Source: Verrucomicrobia bacterium LP2A (GTDB taxonomy: Bacteria > Verrucomicrobiota > Verrucomicrobiia > Methylacidiphilales > Methylacidiphilaceae). Taken from it: a DNA stretch of 64,000 nucleotides. The notes under the pieces are model-generated. The model did no database searches, was not told the DNA's origin, and was given only the letters and a program-made list of their open reading frames with translations. Shown here one piece after another: positions 1 through 9,695 of the stretch. Position 1 is the first letter of the stretch. Each line of letters starts with the position of its first letter. Both the position numbers and the translations under genes were made by a program. The stretch is taken from the NCBI GenBank assembly GCA_000526255.1, contig JAFS01000001.1:310001-374000 (forward strand), in the 5' to 3' direction.

Positions 1-1743
1 CACTTTCGCCGCTACCGTGAGCTGCTGGATCAGCTTCGAGGGTCATGTCCCGAGCTCACAAGCCTCCTGCAGGCAACCCAAGGCAATCCGGAGTGGAAGG
101 ATCGATTGCGTCGGCTCGAACGGGCATGGGCTTGGGCCGCTGCAAGGACGTGGCTTCGCAAGGTGGCGGATCTGAGGCGCTACGAGGAGCTCACCGAAAG
201 AGGACAGCGGCTGCAAGATAAGAAAGAGGAGAAGCTCAAGAAACTGGTGGCGCTCAAAGCCTGGCACGCCTTCTTTCTGCGACTTGACGACCGGACGGAA
301 CAGAATCTCATGGCTTGGACACAGGCAATCGCGCGGATCGGAAAGGGAACGGGCAAGTACGCCTATCGGCACCGGGGGACATCCCGCAAATATCTGATAG
401 AGTGCCTCCCCAAGATGCCATGCTGGATTATGCCGCTCCACAAGCTGTGGGAGACCACGGACCCAACGCCGGGGGTTTTCGACACGGTGATCGTGGATGA
501 GGCTTCACAAGCTGGAATCGGGGCCCTGGCGTTGCTTCTCCTGGCCAAGCGAATCGTCGTCGTCGGAGACGATAAGCAGAATAGCCCCGAAGGGGTAGGT
601 ATCCTCGAAGATGACATTGCCCGCCTCGCGCGCGATCATCTTCATGAGTTTCGATTCCGGGACGAATTCCGGCCTGACACAAGTCTCTACGACCATGCCG
701 AGCGAGCTTTTGGACACCCTATCTCCCTTCGCGAGCATTTTCGCTGCGTGCCCGAGATTATTCGCTTCAGCAACGACCTCTGTTACACAGACGTCCCCTT
801 GATCCCCTTGCGTCAGCCGCCTCCCAATCGATTGGAACCGCTGCAATCCATCTTTGTGCCGCAAGGCGCCTGCGAAGGCAGTGGGGAGCGTATCCTTAAC
901 CGTGCGGAGGCAGAGGCAATCGTGGAGGGAATCCGCGCGTGTATCGATGACGATACCTATGACGAGAAGACCATGGGGGTGATCGTCCTGCAGGGACACG
1001 CCCAAGCGGAGTTGATTGAAAAGAAACTGGCCGAGGTCCTCGAGTCCGAGGTTCGTGAGAAGAGAAAACTGCGCTGCGGAGTGCCTGCTTCCTTCCAGGG
1101 GGACCAGAGGGATGTGATTTTTTTGTCGCTGATCGTCGCCCCCGATCATCAGTTTAGGGCATTGACGGAGATCGAAGCTCAGCGGCGCTTCAATGTCGCC
1201 ATGAGCCGGGCGCGAGATCAGGTGTGGCTTTTCCATAGCGTCCAGCCGCATGACCTCAGTCGTGAAGATCTGCGCTGGCGCCTCTTGCAATTTTTTTCGA
1301 GCCCCGAGCAGATCCAGCCGGTCTATCAGGAGCTCGAGCGACTCGAGCACGAAGCACTACGGACCCATAGACGACCAGGCAGCCAGCCGGACCCATACGA
1401 AAGTTGGTTCGAAGTCGATGTCGCCTTAGAGCTGCTTCGTAAGAATTATAGGGTTTATCCACAGTATGAAGTCGCGGGCTACCGCATTGATCTCGTGGTC
1501 GAGGGATTGTCCAATCGGCTCGCCGTGGAGTGTGACGGTGACGCTTGGTATGGGCCCGAGAGATTTGAATCCGACATGGCGAGGCAGCGGCAGCTTGAGC
1601 GGGCAGGATGGAAGTTCGTGCGTGTTCGGGAGTCGGAGTGGTATGCCGATCGAAATCGCACGGTATGCCTCCTTGAGCGTGAATTGCAAAGGATCGGTAT
1701 TCGGCCGGTTCGAGAAGAAGTTGGGCAAGAGGAAGTGGAGTAA
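1..1743 (+). CDS. SF1 DNA helicase fused to a C-terminal restriction-endonuclease-like domain (5' partial)
   Basis: The reading frame is open to the left edge, so the start and Walker A motif lie outside the window. Visible superfamily 1 helicase motifs are DEASQ (motif II), GDDKQ (motif III), EHFR (motif IV area), the FQGDQRD segment (motif V area) and NVAMSRARDQ (motif VI). The last ~110 residues look like the MTES_1575/Vsr-like nuclease domain: a YRIDLVVEG strand followed by AVECDGD, giving the D...ExD pattern of a PD-(D/E)XK-type site. Upf1-like helicases with this tail occur in anti-phage defence islands, so DNA cleavage coupled to unwinding is the likely activity (inference). It is followed by a 290-base gap and a DUF3800 gene on the same strand. 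The call is firm for both domains; the biological role is not. Confidence 0.85.
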   Translation, partial: HFRRYRELLDQLRGSCPELTSLLQATQGNPEWKDRLRRLERAWAWAAARTWLRKVADLRRYEELTERGQRLQDKKEEKLKKLVALKAWHAFFLRLDDRTEQNLMAWTQAIARIGKGTGKYAYRHRGTSRKYLIECLPKMPCWIMPLHKLWETTDPTPGVFDTVIVDEASQAGIGALALLLLAKRIVVVGDDKQNSPEGVGILEDDIARLARDHLHEFRFRDEFRPDTSLYDHAERAFGHPISLREHFRCVPEIIRFSNDLCYTDVPLIPLRQPPPNRLEPLQSIFVPQGACEGSGERILNRAEAEAIVEGIRACIDDDTYDEKTMGVIVLQGHAQAELIEKKLAEVLESEVREKRKLRCGVPASFQGDQRDVIFLSLIVAPDHQFRALTEIEAQRRFNVAMSRARDQVWLFHSVQPHDLSREDLRWRLLQFFSSPEQIQPVYQELERLEHEALRTHRRPGSQPDPYESWFEVDVALELLRKNYRVYPQYEVAGYRIDLVVEGLSNRLAVECDGDAWYGPERFESDMARQRQLERAGWKFVRVRESEWYADRNRTVCLLERELQRIGIRPVREEVGQEEVE

Positions 1744-2032
1744 CTAACGGCCAGCGCTTAAGCAAAAGCGGGGCTGCTTGGGCATGAGCACGAGGGAAGG
1801 AGAACGATGCCGAACGGCGCCAACCTCAGCACAGAGTTCCCTATGATACGAGAAACGAGTCAGGGCTCGTGTCTTCCGCTGAGTGCTTGTGGGAAGCCGA
1901 GGGTCCTTTTTAAATTGAAGCCATCGAGGCCACTCAGGCGGAGACTAAAGAACTGAACTTCCAGGAGCAGTCGATCCTGGATAAGGCTGTTCTGGCGAAG
2001 CCGTAATCCTCAATCCGGAGAACATTTTCGTT

Positions 2033-2866
2033 GTGCAACATGGGGAGTATTGCGTCTTTCACGATGAGAGCATGCCCAACAAGCGCTGGTTTCTCATCGG
2101 TCTATCTTTCGTTAAGAAGGCGGATATCGATCGCGTAAGGGAGAAGCTTCGCGCTACGCGTAACAACTACTGTGGTGAGATCCACTTCAGCAGTCTTCCG
2201 GGGTCGTTTGATGGATTATATGGGACAAAAGCTCGTGTCGCCCTTTCGTGGATGCAGTTATTTCAGGATCGTCGCCTTGACAGTGTGTGCTTTTCTTGTC
2301 TTGCTGTAGACCGTTATAGCCAGGCATATGAGCATCGCCGATTCACCCATGACTTCCATGCGTACAACCGGTTTACTGCTATGGCACTCAAGGCAGGTAT
2401 CGCCTGGCATATTGGTCCAGAAAAGCTCGACCGGATCAATATTACCTTTGTTTCCGATGCCAAAGACCGAGCCACTATGCCCGATCGGAATATGGTGGAT
2501 AATTTTGAGGACTACTTGCCGCACCGCGCTAAGCTTGACAGCCGTCGTTCGCAATCTATCGGCAGGACGTTTCCTGCCGTCCAGATGAGAATTGAACTTC
2601 GGGATTCTGCAAGTGACGACCTACTCCAACTCACCGATTTGCTTCTCGGGGCCGTTCAGATGGCGCTGGTAGCGAAATCAAGCCGCCCAGTGAAGCGTAA
2701 ATTGGGAAAGTTGGTCGTTCAGTGGCATGAAGATTGTCATCGGCCGCCGTTAAAACGGCAGTACCGACTCCATGGTCCATTTGATCTATGGGGATTCCCA
2801 AACGATAAGGGGCGCTATTATAATAAGCTACCTTTCGAGCTCAGGGATAACCTCTGTGATATGTAG
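2033..2866 (+). CDS. DUF3800 domain protein
   Basis: A 277-residue protein with the DUF3800 layout: an N-terminal strand carrying FHDES near residue 10 (family motif is a D-E-S/G near the N terminus), a central FTHDFHAYNRF segment, and a late SDDLLQLTDLLLGAVQ helix that matches the conserved D-x-x-Q-x-x-D-L-x-x-G region. DUF3800 proteins have a predicted RNase H-like/nuclease fold and are often found near defence genes and mobile elements; the function is not established. The start is GTG, 12 bases after a GGAG. Codon use is less GC-biased than in the housekeeping genes of this window, consistent with acquisition. An ISL3 remnant begins about 55 bases after the stop. Confidence 0.8.
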   Translation: MQHGEYCVFHDESMPNKRWFLIGLSFVKKADIDRVREKLRATRNNYCGEIHFSSLPGSFDGLYGTKARVALSWMQLFQDRRLDSVCFSCLAVDRYSQAYEHRRFTHDFHAYNRFTAMALKAGIAWHIGPEKLDRINITFVSDAKDRATMPDRNMVDNFEDYLPHRAKLDSRRSQSIGRTFPAVQMRIELRDSASDDLLQLTDLLLGAVQMALVAKSSRPVKRKLGKLVVQWHEDCHRPPLKRQYRLHGPFDLWGFPNDKGRYYNKLPFELRDNLCDM

Positions 2867-2922
2867 AGGCGTTAAAAAGGGTGCTGCTGCCAGAAATCGG
2901 TCTCATGAGGGCTTTGGAAAGC

Positions 2923-3888
2923 GCCTCTTCGCTATTTTCGGCGGGTAGTTCCGGAAGATCGAGCGGCAGCTTTCCGGCTTTGAGGAACGCGGCAATGCTT
3001 CGGTAGCGGAAAAGCTTCGAAAGCCTCTGGCAATCCTTTTGGCAAGCTCGATCCGCCCCTGGATCGCTTCGATGGTGCCGCCAGTGATCCGGCTCTGGAG
3101 AAAGGCGATGATTCCCCCCAGGTGCTTTTGGATGGTTTTGGAGAGTCTTCGGAAGGGGCAAGCCGATTGCGATCTGCCCACCGGAGTGACCAGCGAAACT
3201 CTTGTGGATCCTTCTGGGAGAGGATCTCTTGGAGAGCCTCTCGTAACCCAATGGCTCTTCCCAACCGAGGATCGGCGGCTCAAAGGGAACTCCGCAGACC
3301 CATCTACTTCTCGCTTCGCGTCCATTCGTTGCCTCGGAGCGCCCAAAGACTTGCTTTCGGAAGCAGCCCGTGGTGCGGGAACTCCTTGCGCACCTAGTCG
3401 GGCCCCTCTCCTGCCTCCATCAGTTGAACTCGATGCTCTGGACACTCGATCCGAGGAGCCCGAGCAATCCACTCGGTCCGGTACCGCCAGAAGTCCATCT
3501 GCCTCCATCGCTTCCCCACCGTGTCGTGTATGGGGAAAGCTCTTCGACATTCCGGACAGGGAAACCGATGACCGTGCTCAAAACCGTAGCCAGATCTTCA
3601 GAGCATGCTCCTTCGCGGAGAGCCCACTCCGGGTCATCTTTCCTTCCGAACCTAGGTGCAGCGCCGCAGCAAAAAGCTTGTTTGCGTCCATCCCGCAAGC
3701 ATCCACTAGGCAGCCCGGCCCGGCAATCCGCCGTCAAGCAGGATCGACGGAGTCGAAGTGTTTTCGCTAGCCTCCGGCCTCCTCTCTTCCCAAAAATCCG
3801 TCGAAGACGGATGGCAAGAACCCCGCTTCTTGCCATCCCTTAACCGAAATCCGCTCCCCCCCTTACCCACTCAATTCAGCGAGGAGCC
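2923..3888 (-). mobile_element. Degenerate ISL3-family element (copy A)
   Basis: Both ends match the intact ISL3 copy at 50666-52079: the transposase-distal end GCCTCTTCGCT at the left and, reversed, GGCTCCTCGCTGAATTGAG at the right. The body holds transposase pieces on the minus strand (C-terminal region at the left, the MDAN-type N terminus at 3640-3700) but is about 450 bases shorter than the intact element, with several frameshifts. It cannot encode a functional transposase. No matching 8-base target duplication is visible. Confidence 0.8.
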
Positions 3889-3898
3889 CGGAAAATGC

Positions 3899-3930
3899 GC
3901 TCCCTTACCCACTCCATGCAGTGGAGAGCC
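3899..3930 (-). repeat. Isolated ISL3-type terminal inverted repeat
   Basis: A second terminal repeat sits 10 bases beyond copy A. Reversed, it reads GGCTCTCCACTGCATGGAG followed by TGGGTAAGGGAGC, resembling the transposase-proximal ISL3 end. Its outer edge abuts the stop codon of the following minus-strand gene. It implies a second insertion or a rearrangement at this spot. Confidence 0.6.
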
Positions 3931-4656
3931 TTACAGAGAAAGGTAGACATCGACCGCTGGATAAGTCGTGATCGTCCCCCCGAGCGTCATGTTCAATGTG
4001 AATTCTGACGGTATAGCAATTCCAATATCATACCAGCCCACCGCATTAGGTATGGTCCCCATGATGGTTGCCATTGGAGAGTTGAAGAGTTCGTACTGCA
4101 TAAGCACGCTCGAACCTGCTGCGGCTACTGCGGAAGTGATAACTAAAAATCCGTTCAACGATCCACCGATGCGGAACTCGAACGATTTGTCTCTGTGTGA
4201 GCCTGGGGTCCATTTTTGCACCCTGTTGGTTACATACGGAACTATAGCTGAGTCAATAGAACGACAATACGCCACAATATGCCCCGAAGAATCATTTATT
4301 GCTGTAAATACGGGAATAAGCGAACCATCGAACGGAATCTGCTGAATGCTCAAATTCCCGGTCGCAGCTTTGTCGTCGATCGGAAATTTCATTACAACGG
4401 GACGAAGGAGGACCATATAATTGGCAAACGTGCTCTGGTCGCATGTAGCTGCTACTTTGAAATCCGCTACCTTATTTCCGGTATGCTGATCATATAGTTC
4501 AATAGAACGAACAGGAGAGTGAAGCAGATACATTCCAGGATCTACCAGCAGTCCTTCCGCTAAGCTACCTGCCGAGAACTCACCTGCGGGGATATAGTAG
4601 TAGGGAGCAGGAATGTGAATGCGCGATGATGGAGTGTTGAGACGGGCTACGGGCAT
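3931..4656 (-). CDS. Orphan hypothetical protein, AT-richer than surroundings
   Basis: I do not recognise this 241-residue protein. It has a well-formed start: ATG with GGAG 9 bases upstream, followed by an uninterrupted frame with no signal peptide and no obvious membrane segment. The sequence is rich in beta-branched and small residues (PAPYYYIPAGEFSAGSLAEG near the N terminus, many T/S/V/I stretches later), suggesting a mostly beta protein such as a virion, appendage or surface component; that is only an inference. Base composition is clearly less GC-rich than neighbouring genes. It is bracketed on both sides by ISL3 ends in the same orientation, so it may be cargo moved between two IS copies. 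Upstream of the start, 4670-4730 is AT-rich and could hold its promoter. Confidence 0.65.
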   Translation of the reverse strand: MPVARLNTPSSRIHIPAPYYYIPAGEFSAGSLAEGLLVDPGMYLLHSPVRSIELYDQHTGNKVADFKVAATCDQSTFANYMVLLRPVVMKFPIDDKAATGNLSIQQIPFDGSLIPVFTAINDSSGHIVAYCRSIDSAIVPYVTNRVQKWTPGSHRDKSFEFRIGGSLNGFLVITSAVAAAGSSVLMQYELFNSPMATIMGTIPNAVGWYDIGIAIPSEFTLNMTLGGTITTYPAVDVYLSL

Positions 4657-4739
4657 AGGTGATTCTCCGGGTTACAAAATGATCATATATTTTACAAGAA
4701 ACGTAACATTACGCGAATCCGCGGACAAGGTACTTTTCG

Positions 4740-5058
4740 GACCTCTTCGCTATTTCCAGCGGGTAGTTCCGGAAGATCGAGCCGCAGCTTTCCGGCTTTG
4801 TGGAACGGGGCCATTCTTGGGTAGCGGAAGATTCGAAAGCCTCTGACCATCCTTTTGGCAAGCTCGATCCGCCCCTGGATCGCTTCGATGGTTCCGTTGG
4901 TGATCCGGCTCCGGAGAAAGGCGATGATTCCCCCCAGATGCTCTTTGATGGCTTTGGAGAGTCTTCGGAAGGGGCAAGCCGACTGCGATCAGCCCACCGG
5001 AACCACCAGCGGAGCTCTTGGCGATCCTCCGGGGAGAGGATCTCTTGGAGAGCCTCCT
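4740..5058 (-). mobile_element. ISL3-family fragment (C-terminal third of transposase)
   Basis: Starts with the ISL3 transposase-distal end (CCTCTTCGCT, then the GCGGGTAGTTCC stretch) and continues as reverse-strand transposase sequence equivalent to the last ~105 codons of the intact copy. Frameshifts are present. Homology stops abruptly near 5058, so the rest of the element was deleted. Confidence 0.75.
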
Positions 5059-5845
5059 TTCCTTTCCTCTCAGGCAGGAAGAGCCGCTTCCGGCTCGCTG
5101 GATTGGCGGCGATCGTCGCGTAACGGTAGCCCTGCTTGCTTCAGGCACGTTGGCGTCTTCGATTCTGCTCGAGTAGAGCGTGCGCCGCAAGCAGAACGGC
5201 TACAGTGACGTTCGTATGTATGTGGCGGCGCCGGACCGTAAGACATGCTTCAACTCTCTGTCCATTGGTAATCCGGCGGGAGCCATCAGCCACGAGGAGG
5301 AAGAGGAGGTCATCTGGGCGGACATCGTGGCGGTTGGGAAGGATCGGCAGACCAAGGACCAACCTACGGGGCAGTCGCGGTGTAGCAGGTCATCCGGGGA
5401 TTGAGGCGAGGATTCCGTCCCATGCTCGGAGATTCTGCTCAGGGCTCTGCGGGCCGCCTTCGCAGCCTGTCTGGTGATCTTCTCCAAGGCTGAGTAGATT
5501 TTTCCTGGGCTGCCCGTGAGGAGCTATGCCTTCGTCGTCGGACATGGGATCACGGAGGGGGCCCGCCCCGAGGCCAACAAGGGCGGAGCTTCAGGAAGCT
5601 TGGAGTCCCCAAACAGTGATCGCAAGCCGCTCAAGCCATTGCTGGGGCGACGGAAGGCGTTCTGCCGCGATTGCTTGGCGCGCTACGGCGGGACATATTG
5701 GCGAGATGGACAAGCGGGTCCGAATCCAGAATCCGCCGATCCGCCTCGACCACGTCAAGGGCGAGATCGTAGCGGCGCGCTGCCTTGCGATTCCGGCCGA
5801 GGCGGTCGATCTCGCGGGCGAGTCAGAATCCCAGCGGAGAGCGGA
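5059..5845 (+). other. Gene-poor mosaic of IS debris
   Basis: No frame here has convincing coding character. Around 5320-5400 the plus strand resembles the tail seen at 13370-13450 (a VGRERQT-like stretch; here VGKDRQT), which looks like the end of a TnpB-type gene; this is a weak match. Frames at 5526-5864 are open but I cannot tie them to a family. Confidence 0.35.
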
Positions 5846-6226
5846 ATGCCCAGAAAAGAACTGAAGAACAAACCCCTCGTCGAAGTCATCCTGGAGCTGA
5901 GGTGGACCCTACCGGCTGCGGGGATGGGAGGAGACCCGGATTACCATCTCTTGCTTGGCCGATTCTCGGAAAGAGTGGAGAGCGCATATCCGTTCCATGA
6001 GATGCTGCCCACTGCCCAGATTCCCGATGCGATGGCTATACAGATGGTGCAGCACCGTTTCAGGACAGGGAAGGACCGATGGCCTCTGATACAGATGGGC
6101 GGCGCGACCGTACACCATCCATCCCTGACGGATTCTCGACGTGGCTGGACAAGGCGCACGATCTGACCGACGACTGGTTCTTCAGGCTGATCGAGGGCGA
6201 ACTGGAGAGCACATTCTCTGCTGAGT
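5846..6226 (+). pseudogene. TIGR04255-family gene, internally deleted and frameshifted
   Basis: Begins with ATG preceded by GGAG and encodes the typical N terminus of TIGR04255 proteins (NKPLVEVILELRW, then a HEMLPTAQIPD stretch and VQHRFRTG). After the WPLIQMGG segment most of the middle domain is missing, and a frame change leads into AHDLTDDWFFRLIEGELES, which looks like the normal C terminus of the family. An intact but divergent member lies at 35408-36214. The role of the family is not established. This copy is almost certainly dead. Confidence 0.7.
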
Positions 6227-6329
6227 AGCGAGCTGGCTACGATCGATGTCCAAACGGGCTCGACGGGCATGGACGTGTCGGCGTCCGGTGCGTGGAGAGA
6301 AGGCTCTGTCGAGCGGCCGGACATGCCCT

Positions 6330-6625
6330 GCGTGACGAGCTGGCTGCCCCAGGCTGGGCCTGGCCCGCGACGCCAAGGATCCCGCCAAGGCGCGCCGGAT
6401 CCGGCGGAGCAACCTTGGGCGGAGGAAGCTGGCGCGTCGGCTATCCAGGGCTCGGGCGGAGGAGGAGAGGCGGGTCAACACGGCGGTCCGGGAGTTTCTT
6501 GGGGAGCGGAGGCCGTCGGTCTTCGCCAGGGAGATTCTGGATTTGCGTGGCAAGACCAAGAGCCTAGAGATGTCCCGGCGGATCATCCGGATGCGCGTCG
6601 GCGCATCAAAACCGCCCGGTCAACC
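6330..6625 (+). pseudogene. TnpB (IS605/IS607 OrfB) remnant
   Basis: One frame reads LARDAKDPAKARRIRRSNLG, then RRKLARRLSRARAEEERRVN, then VFAREILDLRGKTKS, a Lys/Arg-rich helical stretch typical of the middle of TnpB-like RNA-guided nucleases just before the second RuvC acid. No RuvC aspartate, zinc ribbon or start codon is present, so it is a short internal fragment. Confidence 0.5.
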
Positions 6626-6976
6626 GGAGAGCGAAACGGCCATGGCAATCCGGGCCCAGCCGGTCAAAACCGTGACGAAAAGGATGCGCTCACTCATCCA
6701 TAGGCATGTTTGGGCACATTTTTAGGAGCAGACCGCTTCTAGGCTGGCTGGGAACGGACGCCCGGCGCTCATCACCGGGACGCTCGGGCAACCGTCGGCG
6801 GAAGGCTGGTGACCACGGACGCGAGCCGGATCAAGGGTGATCCAGCCTGGACTGCCTGGCCGCAGCGGCCCGCGAGGCAATCTCGATGTCCGCGGAGACC
6901 TTCTTGAGCGCCTTGTCCGGCGGAAGTCCGCGGGCGCACCAGCGCAGCGTCTTCCTTTCGCAATGACGGCGATGAA

Positions 6977-7228
6977 TCAGTTGGCTAGCGCATCGCCCTT
7001 CACCGGAGCCTTGCCCTTGCCCGTTCGGCAAAGGATGTCGAGCGCCCTGGGGATGTCAGCGCGAGCCGCACGTTCCGCGAAATAGGCCTCCGTGCGCAGG
7101 GCCGAGAGTTTCTCGGCCACCGCCACGTTGATGAACTGGTTGATCGCCACCCCTTCCGTTTCGGCCACCTTGCGCACCTCGTCCATCAGCGAGGGCTGAA
7201 GCCGCAGCGCGAAATTGCTCTTCCTCAT
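6977..7228 (-). CDS. Ribbon-helix-helix antitoxin (HicB/CopG-like)
   Basis: An 83-residue protein whose first 50 residues fit an Arc/CopG-type ribbon-helix-helix: NFALRLQPSLMDEVRKVAET (strand and helix 1) followed by EGVAINQFINVAVAEKLSAL (turn and helix 2). Such proteins bind operator DNA as dimers and neutralise the partner toxin with their C-terminal tail, here rich in charged residues. Its ATG overlaps the stop of the upstream PIN toxin gene by 4 bases (ATGA), so the pair is translationally coupled with toxin first. The antitoxin role is inferred from this pairing. Confidence 0.8.
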   Translation of the reverse strand: MRKSNFALRLQPSLMDEVRKVAETEGVAINQFINVAVAEKLSALRTEAYFAERAARADIPRALDILCRTGKGKAPVKGDALAN

Positions 7229-7653
7229 CTTTTAACCTCCCATGCTTTCCATGCCTCGCCTGGAGCGAGGACCTTGATCCCAAAATTCCCCGCGGCTTCC
7301 CGGAAGTCGCGAAGATTGAACGTCACGATGGCATCAGCCCTGCCGTTCGTTGCTGCCTCCAGCACCATGTCGTCGTCCGGATCGCGCAGCGTCGGCCGCC
7401 ACAGAAACGCCAGTCGCACCGGTTCGGCCACCGCCGCCACGGCGTCCAGCAACGCAGTAACCTCGTCCACCGACAGCCCGGATGCCTCCAGATGCTCAGA
7501 TCGCGTCATGACCGCCTGATACTCGATCATCAGCGGCATCGAGGCGAGCAGCGTGAAGCGCCGTTCCAACGCCGCAACCAGCAGGCGGCGGGATGCTCCC
7601 GCGTCGCTGCGAATGGCGGCGACCATGGTCGCGGTGTCAAGGATCAGCCTCAT
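7225..7653 (-). CDS. PIN-domain toxin (COG1569-type putative RNase)
   Basis: A 142-residue single-domain PIN protein. The acidic metal-site residues of the family are visible: D6 in LILDTATMV, E44 or so in MIEYQAVM, the DPDDDMVLEAA stretch near residue 93-97, and the aspartate of VTFNLRDF near the C terminus. Proteins of this type (often annotated 'putative toxin-antitoxin system toxin component, PIN family') cleave RNA in VapC-like systems. It is the first gene of a two-gene unit with the ribbon-helix-helix antitoxin. All parts needed for activity appear intact. Confidence 0.85.
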   Translation of the reverse strand: MRLILDTATMVAAIRSDAGASRRLLVAALERRFTLLASMPLMIEYQAVMTRSEHLEASGLSVDEVTALLDAVAAVAEPVRLAFLWRPTLRDPDDDMVLEAATNGRADAIVTFNLRDFREAAGNFGIKVLAPGEAWKAWEVKR

Positions 7654-8471
7654 GGAGACATGATGGGATCAATGACAAAATATTGCATGCGATATGTGCA
7701 AGTCCAACCGCAAGGCTGGCGTGGATGAACCGCCATTTCTCACCAATGCAAGGTTCCGCGCGAGCAAGGAAGGCCCGAGTCGACTGCGAGGATGTCCGGC
7801 GGGGAAAAGGGCCTTCGTGAGCGGGGATCGAGCAAGATTTCTCCGCAATTGGGCTGAATGCGAGCTCTGTAAAGGATAGAAGCTCGCTTCGGGAGCAAGG
7901 CTCCGCCCGAGGGGATCTCCTGGCGAACGGGGAAGCACTCTGACCAGCGCGCCGATCTTGAAGAGCTTGAGCCAGAGGGAGTCAATCTGGGCGTTGGCCC
8001 ACTCCGTTCCTACCGGCGAAAGGTGGCCTTCCCTTTACTCTTTTGCAGGCCTTCCTGCTTCCCCCTAGGGTCGACCTTCGTGAGAAATGGCAGCTAGTGG
8101 CCACCGCGATCCTCGATTAGCTCAACGCGAAACGGCGCTCTGACCTGCAGCAGCAGCTCACCCCTTTGCCGCAACCGCTCAGAAAACCGCATCGGGGGGG
8201 GGCAGCTCTCCTTCTCCATAAGGCCAAGGAGTCAGTTTCCGATGTCGCTTGAGAGCACAAAGACTTCCGCGGGGCATTTCTCGCGACACCACGATTTCTT
8301 CACCTTTCGTCCGCGGACCCAACTTTGGCGTGAGGCCCTAGGCCCAGCAAGAGGAGCTATCCACTGTGCCACGGTTGGCCGACGACCTGTGGGACGATTT
8401 AGCTTGCAGACAATCCGTTCATGGACAATTCTAGATAGAAAATCAATCATCCAATAACAAAAGGAACGAAC
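7654..8471 (-). other. Gene-free stretch with an IS1380 transposase scrap
   Basis: No intact gene is visible over about 800 bases. At 7936-7992 the minus strand reads AQIDSLWLKLFKIGALVRV, closely matching AQVDTLWLKLLKIGTLVRV of the IS1380-type pseudogene at 33-34 kb, so a C-terminal IS1380 fragment is present. The promoter of the Xre-ImmA gene at 8472 probably lies in the AT-rich stretch 8400-8460. Confidence 0.5.
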
Positions 8472-9695
8472 ATGGAGATGACGAGAGAGGAGCTGGGACG
8501 GCGGATTCGCTCCGCGAGGGAAAGCTGCGGGCTCACCCAGGAACAACTCGGCGAGTCCGTTGGACTGAGCCGCGTCGCGCTCGGCCAGATCGAGTCGGGA
8601 GCTCGGTCCGTCTCGAGCCTGGAGTTGGATCGCCTCGCGCGGGCGCTGGGCAGGGACATCAAATCCTTCTTTGTCACGGCCTTCGCGGAGCGTGACGCGC
8701 TTTCGGCGCTTTTTCGCTCGGACGCCGAACTCGCCCAGCAAGTAGACCTCCGAAAGGCGTTACAGGACAGCATGGCGCTTGGGCACGAGCTGACCAATCT
8801 CGAGCGGCTGCTCGAGATCGATCGCGTCCAGCCTATCACCGCAACCTATCAATTGCGATCGGCGAAGTCGCGTTGGGACGCGATTGGGCAGGGGCAAAAA
8901 GTGGCCACCGAGGAGCGGCAGAGACTGGGGCTTGGCGTGGCCCCCATCGGGGCCCTGAGCGAGCTGCTCGAGTCGCAAGGAGTGCGTACTGGTACGGTCG
9001 CGCTTCCGGAAAACATATCGGGGCTTACCCTTATCGACAGCACGATTGGCCTGTTCGTGGTGATCAACGCGAACCATGCACCTGTGCGTCAGCGTTTTTC
9101 CTTGGCCCATGAGTATGGACACGTGCTGATGGACCGAGATCGAGCTGGTGCGGTTAGTCGGGTGGAGAAGCGTTCGGACCTCCTCGAGGTCCGCGCCAAT
9201 GCCTTCGCGGCGGAGTTCCTGATGCCGGCCGAAGGCGTCGCGCAGTTCATCCTCGAGTTCGGCAAGGGGGCGGCGAGCCGTGCCCAGATGGCGGTTTTCG
9301 ACGAGGCCGAGGTAGTGCAAGTCGAGCAGCGCGCCACGCCCGGATCGCAAGCGATCCAGCTCCACGACGTCGTATTGCTCGCTCATCATTTCAGAGTGAG
9401 CCGGATTTCGGTCCTCTATCGCCTAATGAATCTTCGGCTGATCGACGAGCGCGAGTTCCAACGCCTCAAGGCCGCGGAAGACCGCGGAGATGGCCGGAAG
9501 ATTGCGGGCTTCCTTGCTGCCCCGGAGGTCCCGACCGAAGACAGGTCTGATTTCCGCCGTCGTTTTCTCGCCCTTGCGCGAGAAGCCTATCGTCGAGAGG
9601 AGATCACGCGCAGAAAGTTCGCCGAGTTGGCTTCCATGGTCGGCCTTGGTCCACAGGAGGTGGAGGACTTCATCGCCTCTGCAAATTGGGAGTGA
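8472..9695 (+). CDS. Xre-family regulator with ImmA/IrrE-type zinc metallopeptidase domain
   Basis: A 407-residue protein of the COG2856 class. Residues 6-60 form a helix-turn-helix (RRIRSARESCGLTQEQLGE, then LSRVALGQIESG). The metalloprotease site is HEYGH at residues 213-217 with downstream acidic residues in RANAFAAEFLMP. Related proteins (ImmA, IrrE, PezT-associated proteases) cleave or regulate repressors and antitoxins. An AAGGA-type site precedes the ATG. The PIN-domain gene starts inside its last codons, so the two form one operon; this protein likely acts as the DNA-binding/antitoxin side (inference). A decayed relative of the whole pair sits at 52.4-53.6 kb. Confidence 0.85.
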   Translation: MEMTREELGRRIRSARESCGLTQEQLGESVGLSRVALGQIESGARSVSSLELDRLARALGRDIKSFFVTAFAERDALSALFRSDAELAQQVDLRKALQDSMALGHELTNLERLLEIDRVQPITATYQLRSAKSRWDAIGQGQKVATEERQRLGLGVAPIGALSELLESQGVRTGTVALPENISGLTLIDSTIGLFVVINANHAPVRQRFSLAHEYGHVLMDRDRAGAVSRVEKRSDLLEVRANAFAAEFLMPAEGVAQFILEFGKGAASRAQMAVFDEAEVVQVEQRATPGSQAIQLHDVVLLAHHFRVSRISVLYRLMNLRLIDEREFQRLKAAEDRGDGRKIAGFLAAPEVPTEDRSDFRRRFLALAREAYRREEITRRKFAELASMVGLGPQEVEDFIASANWE

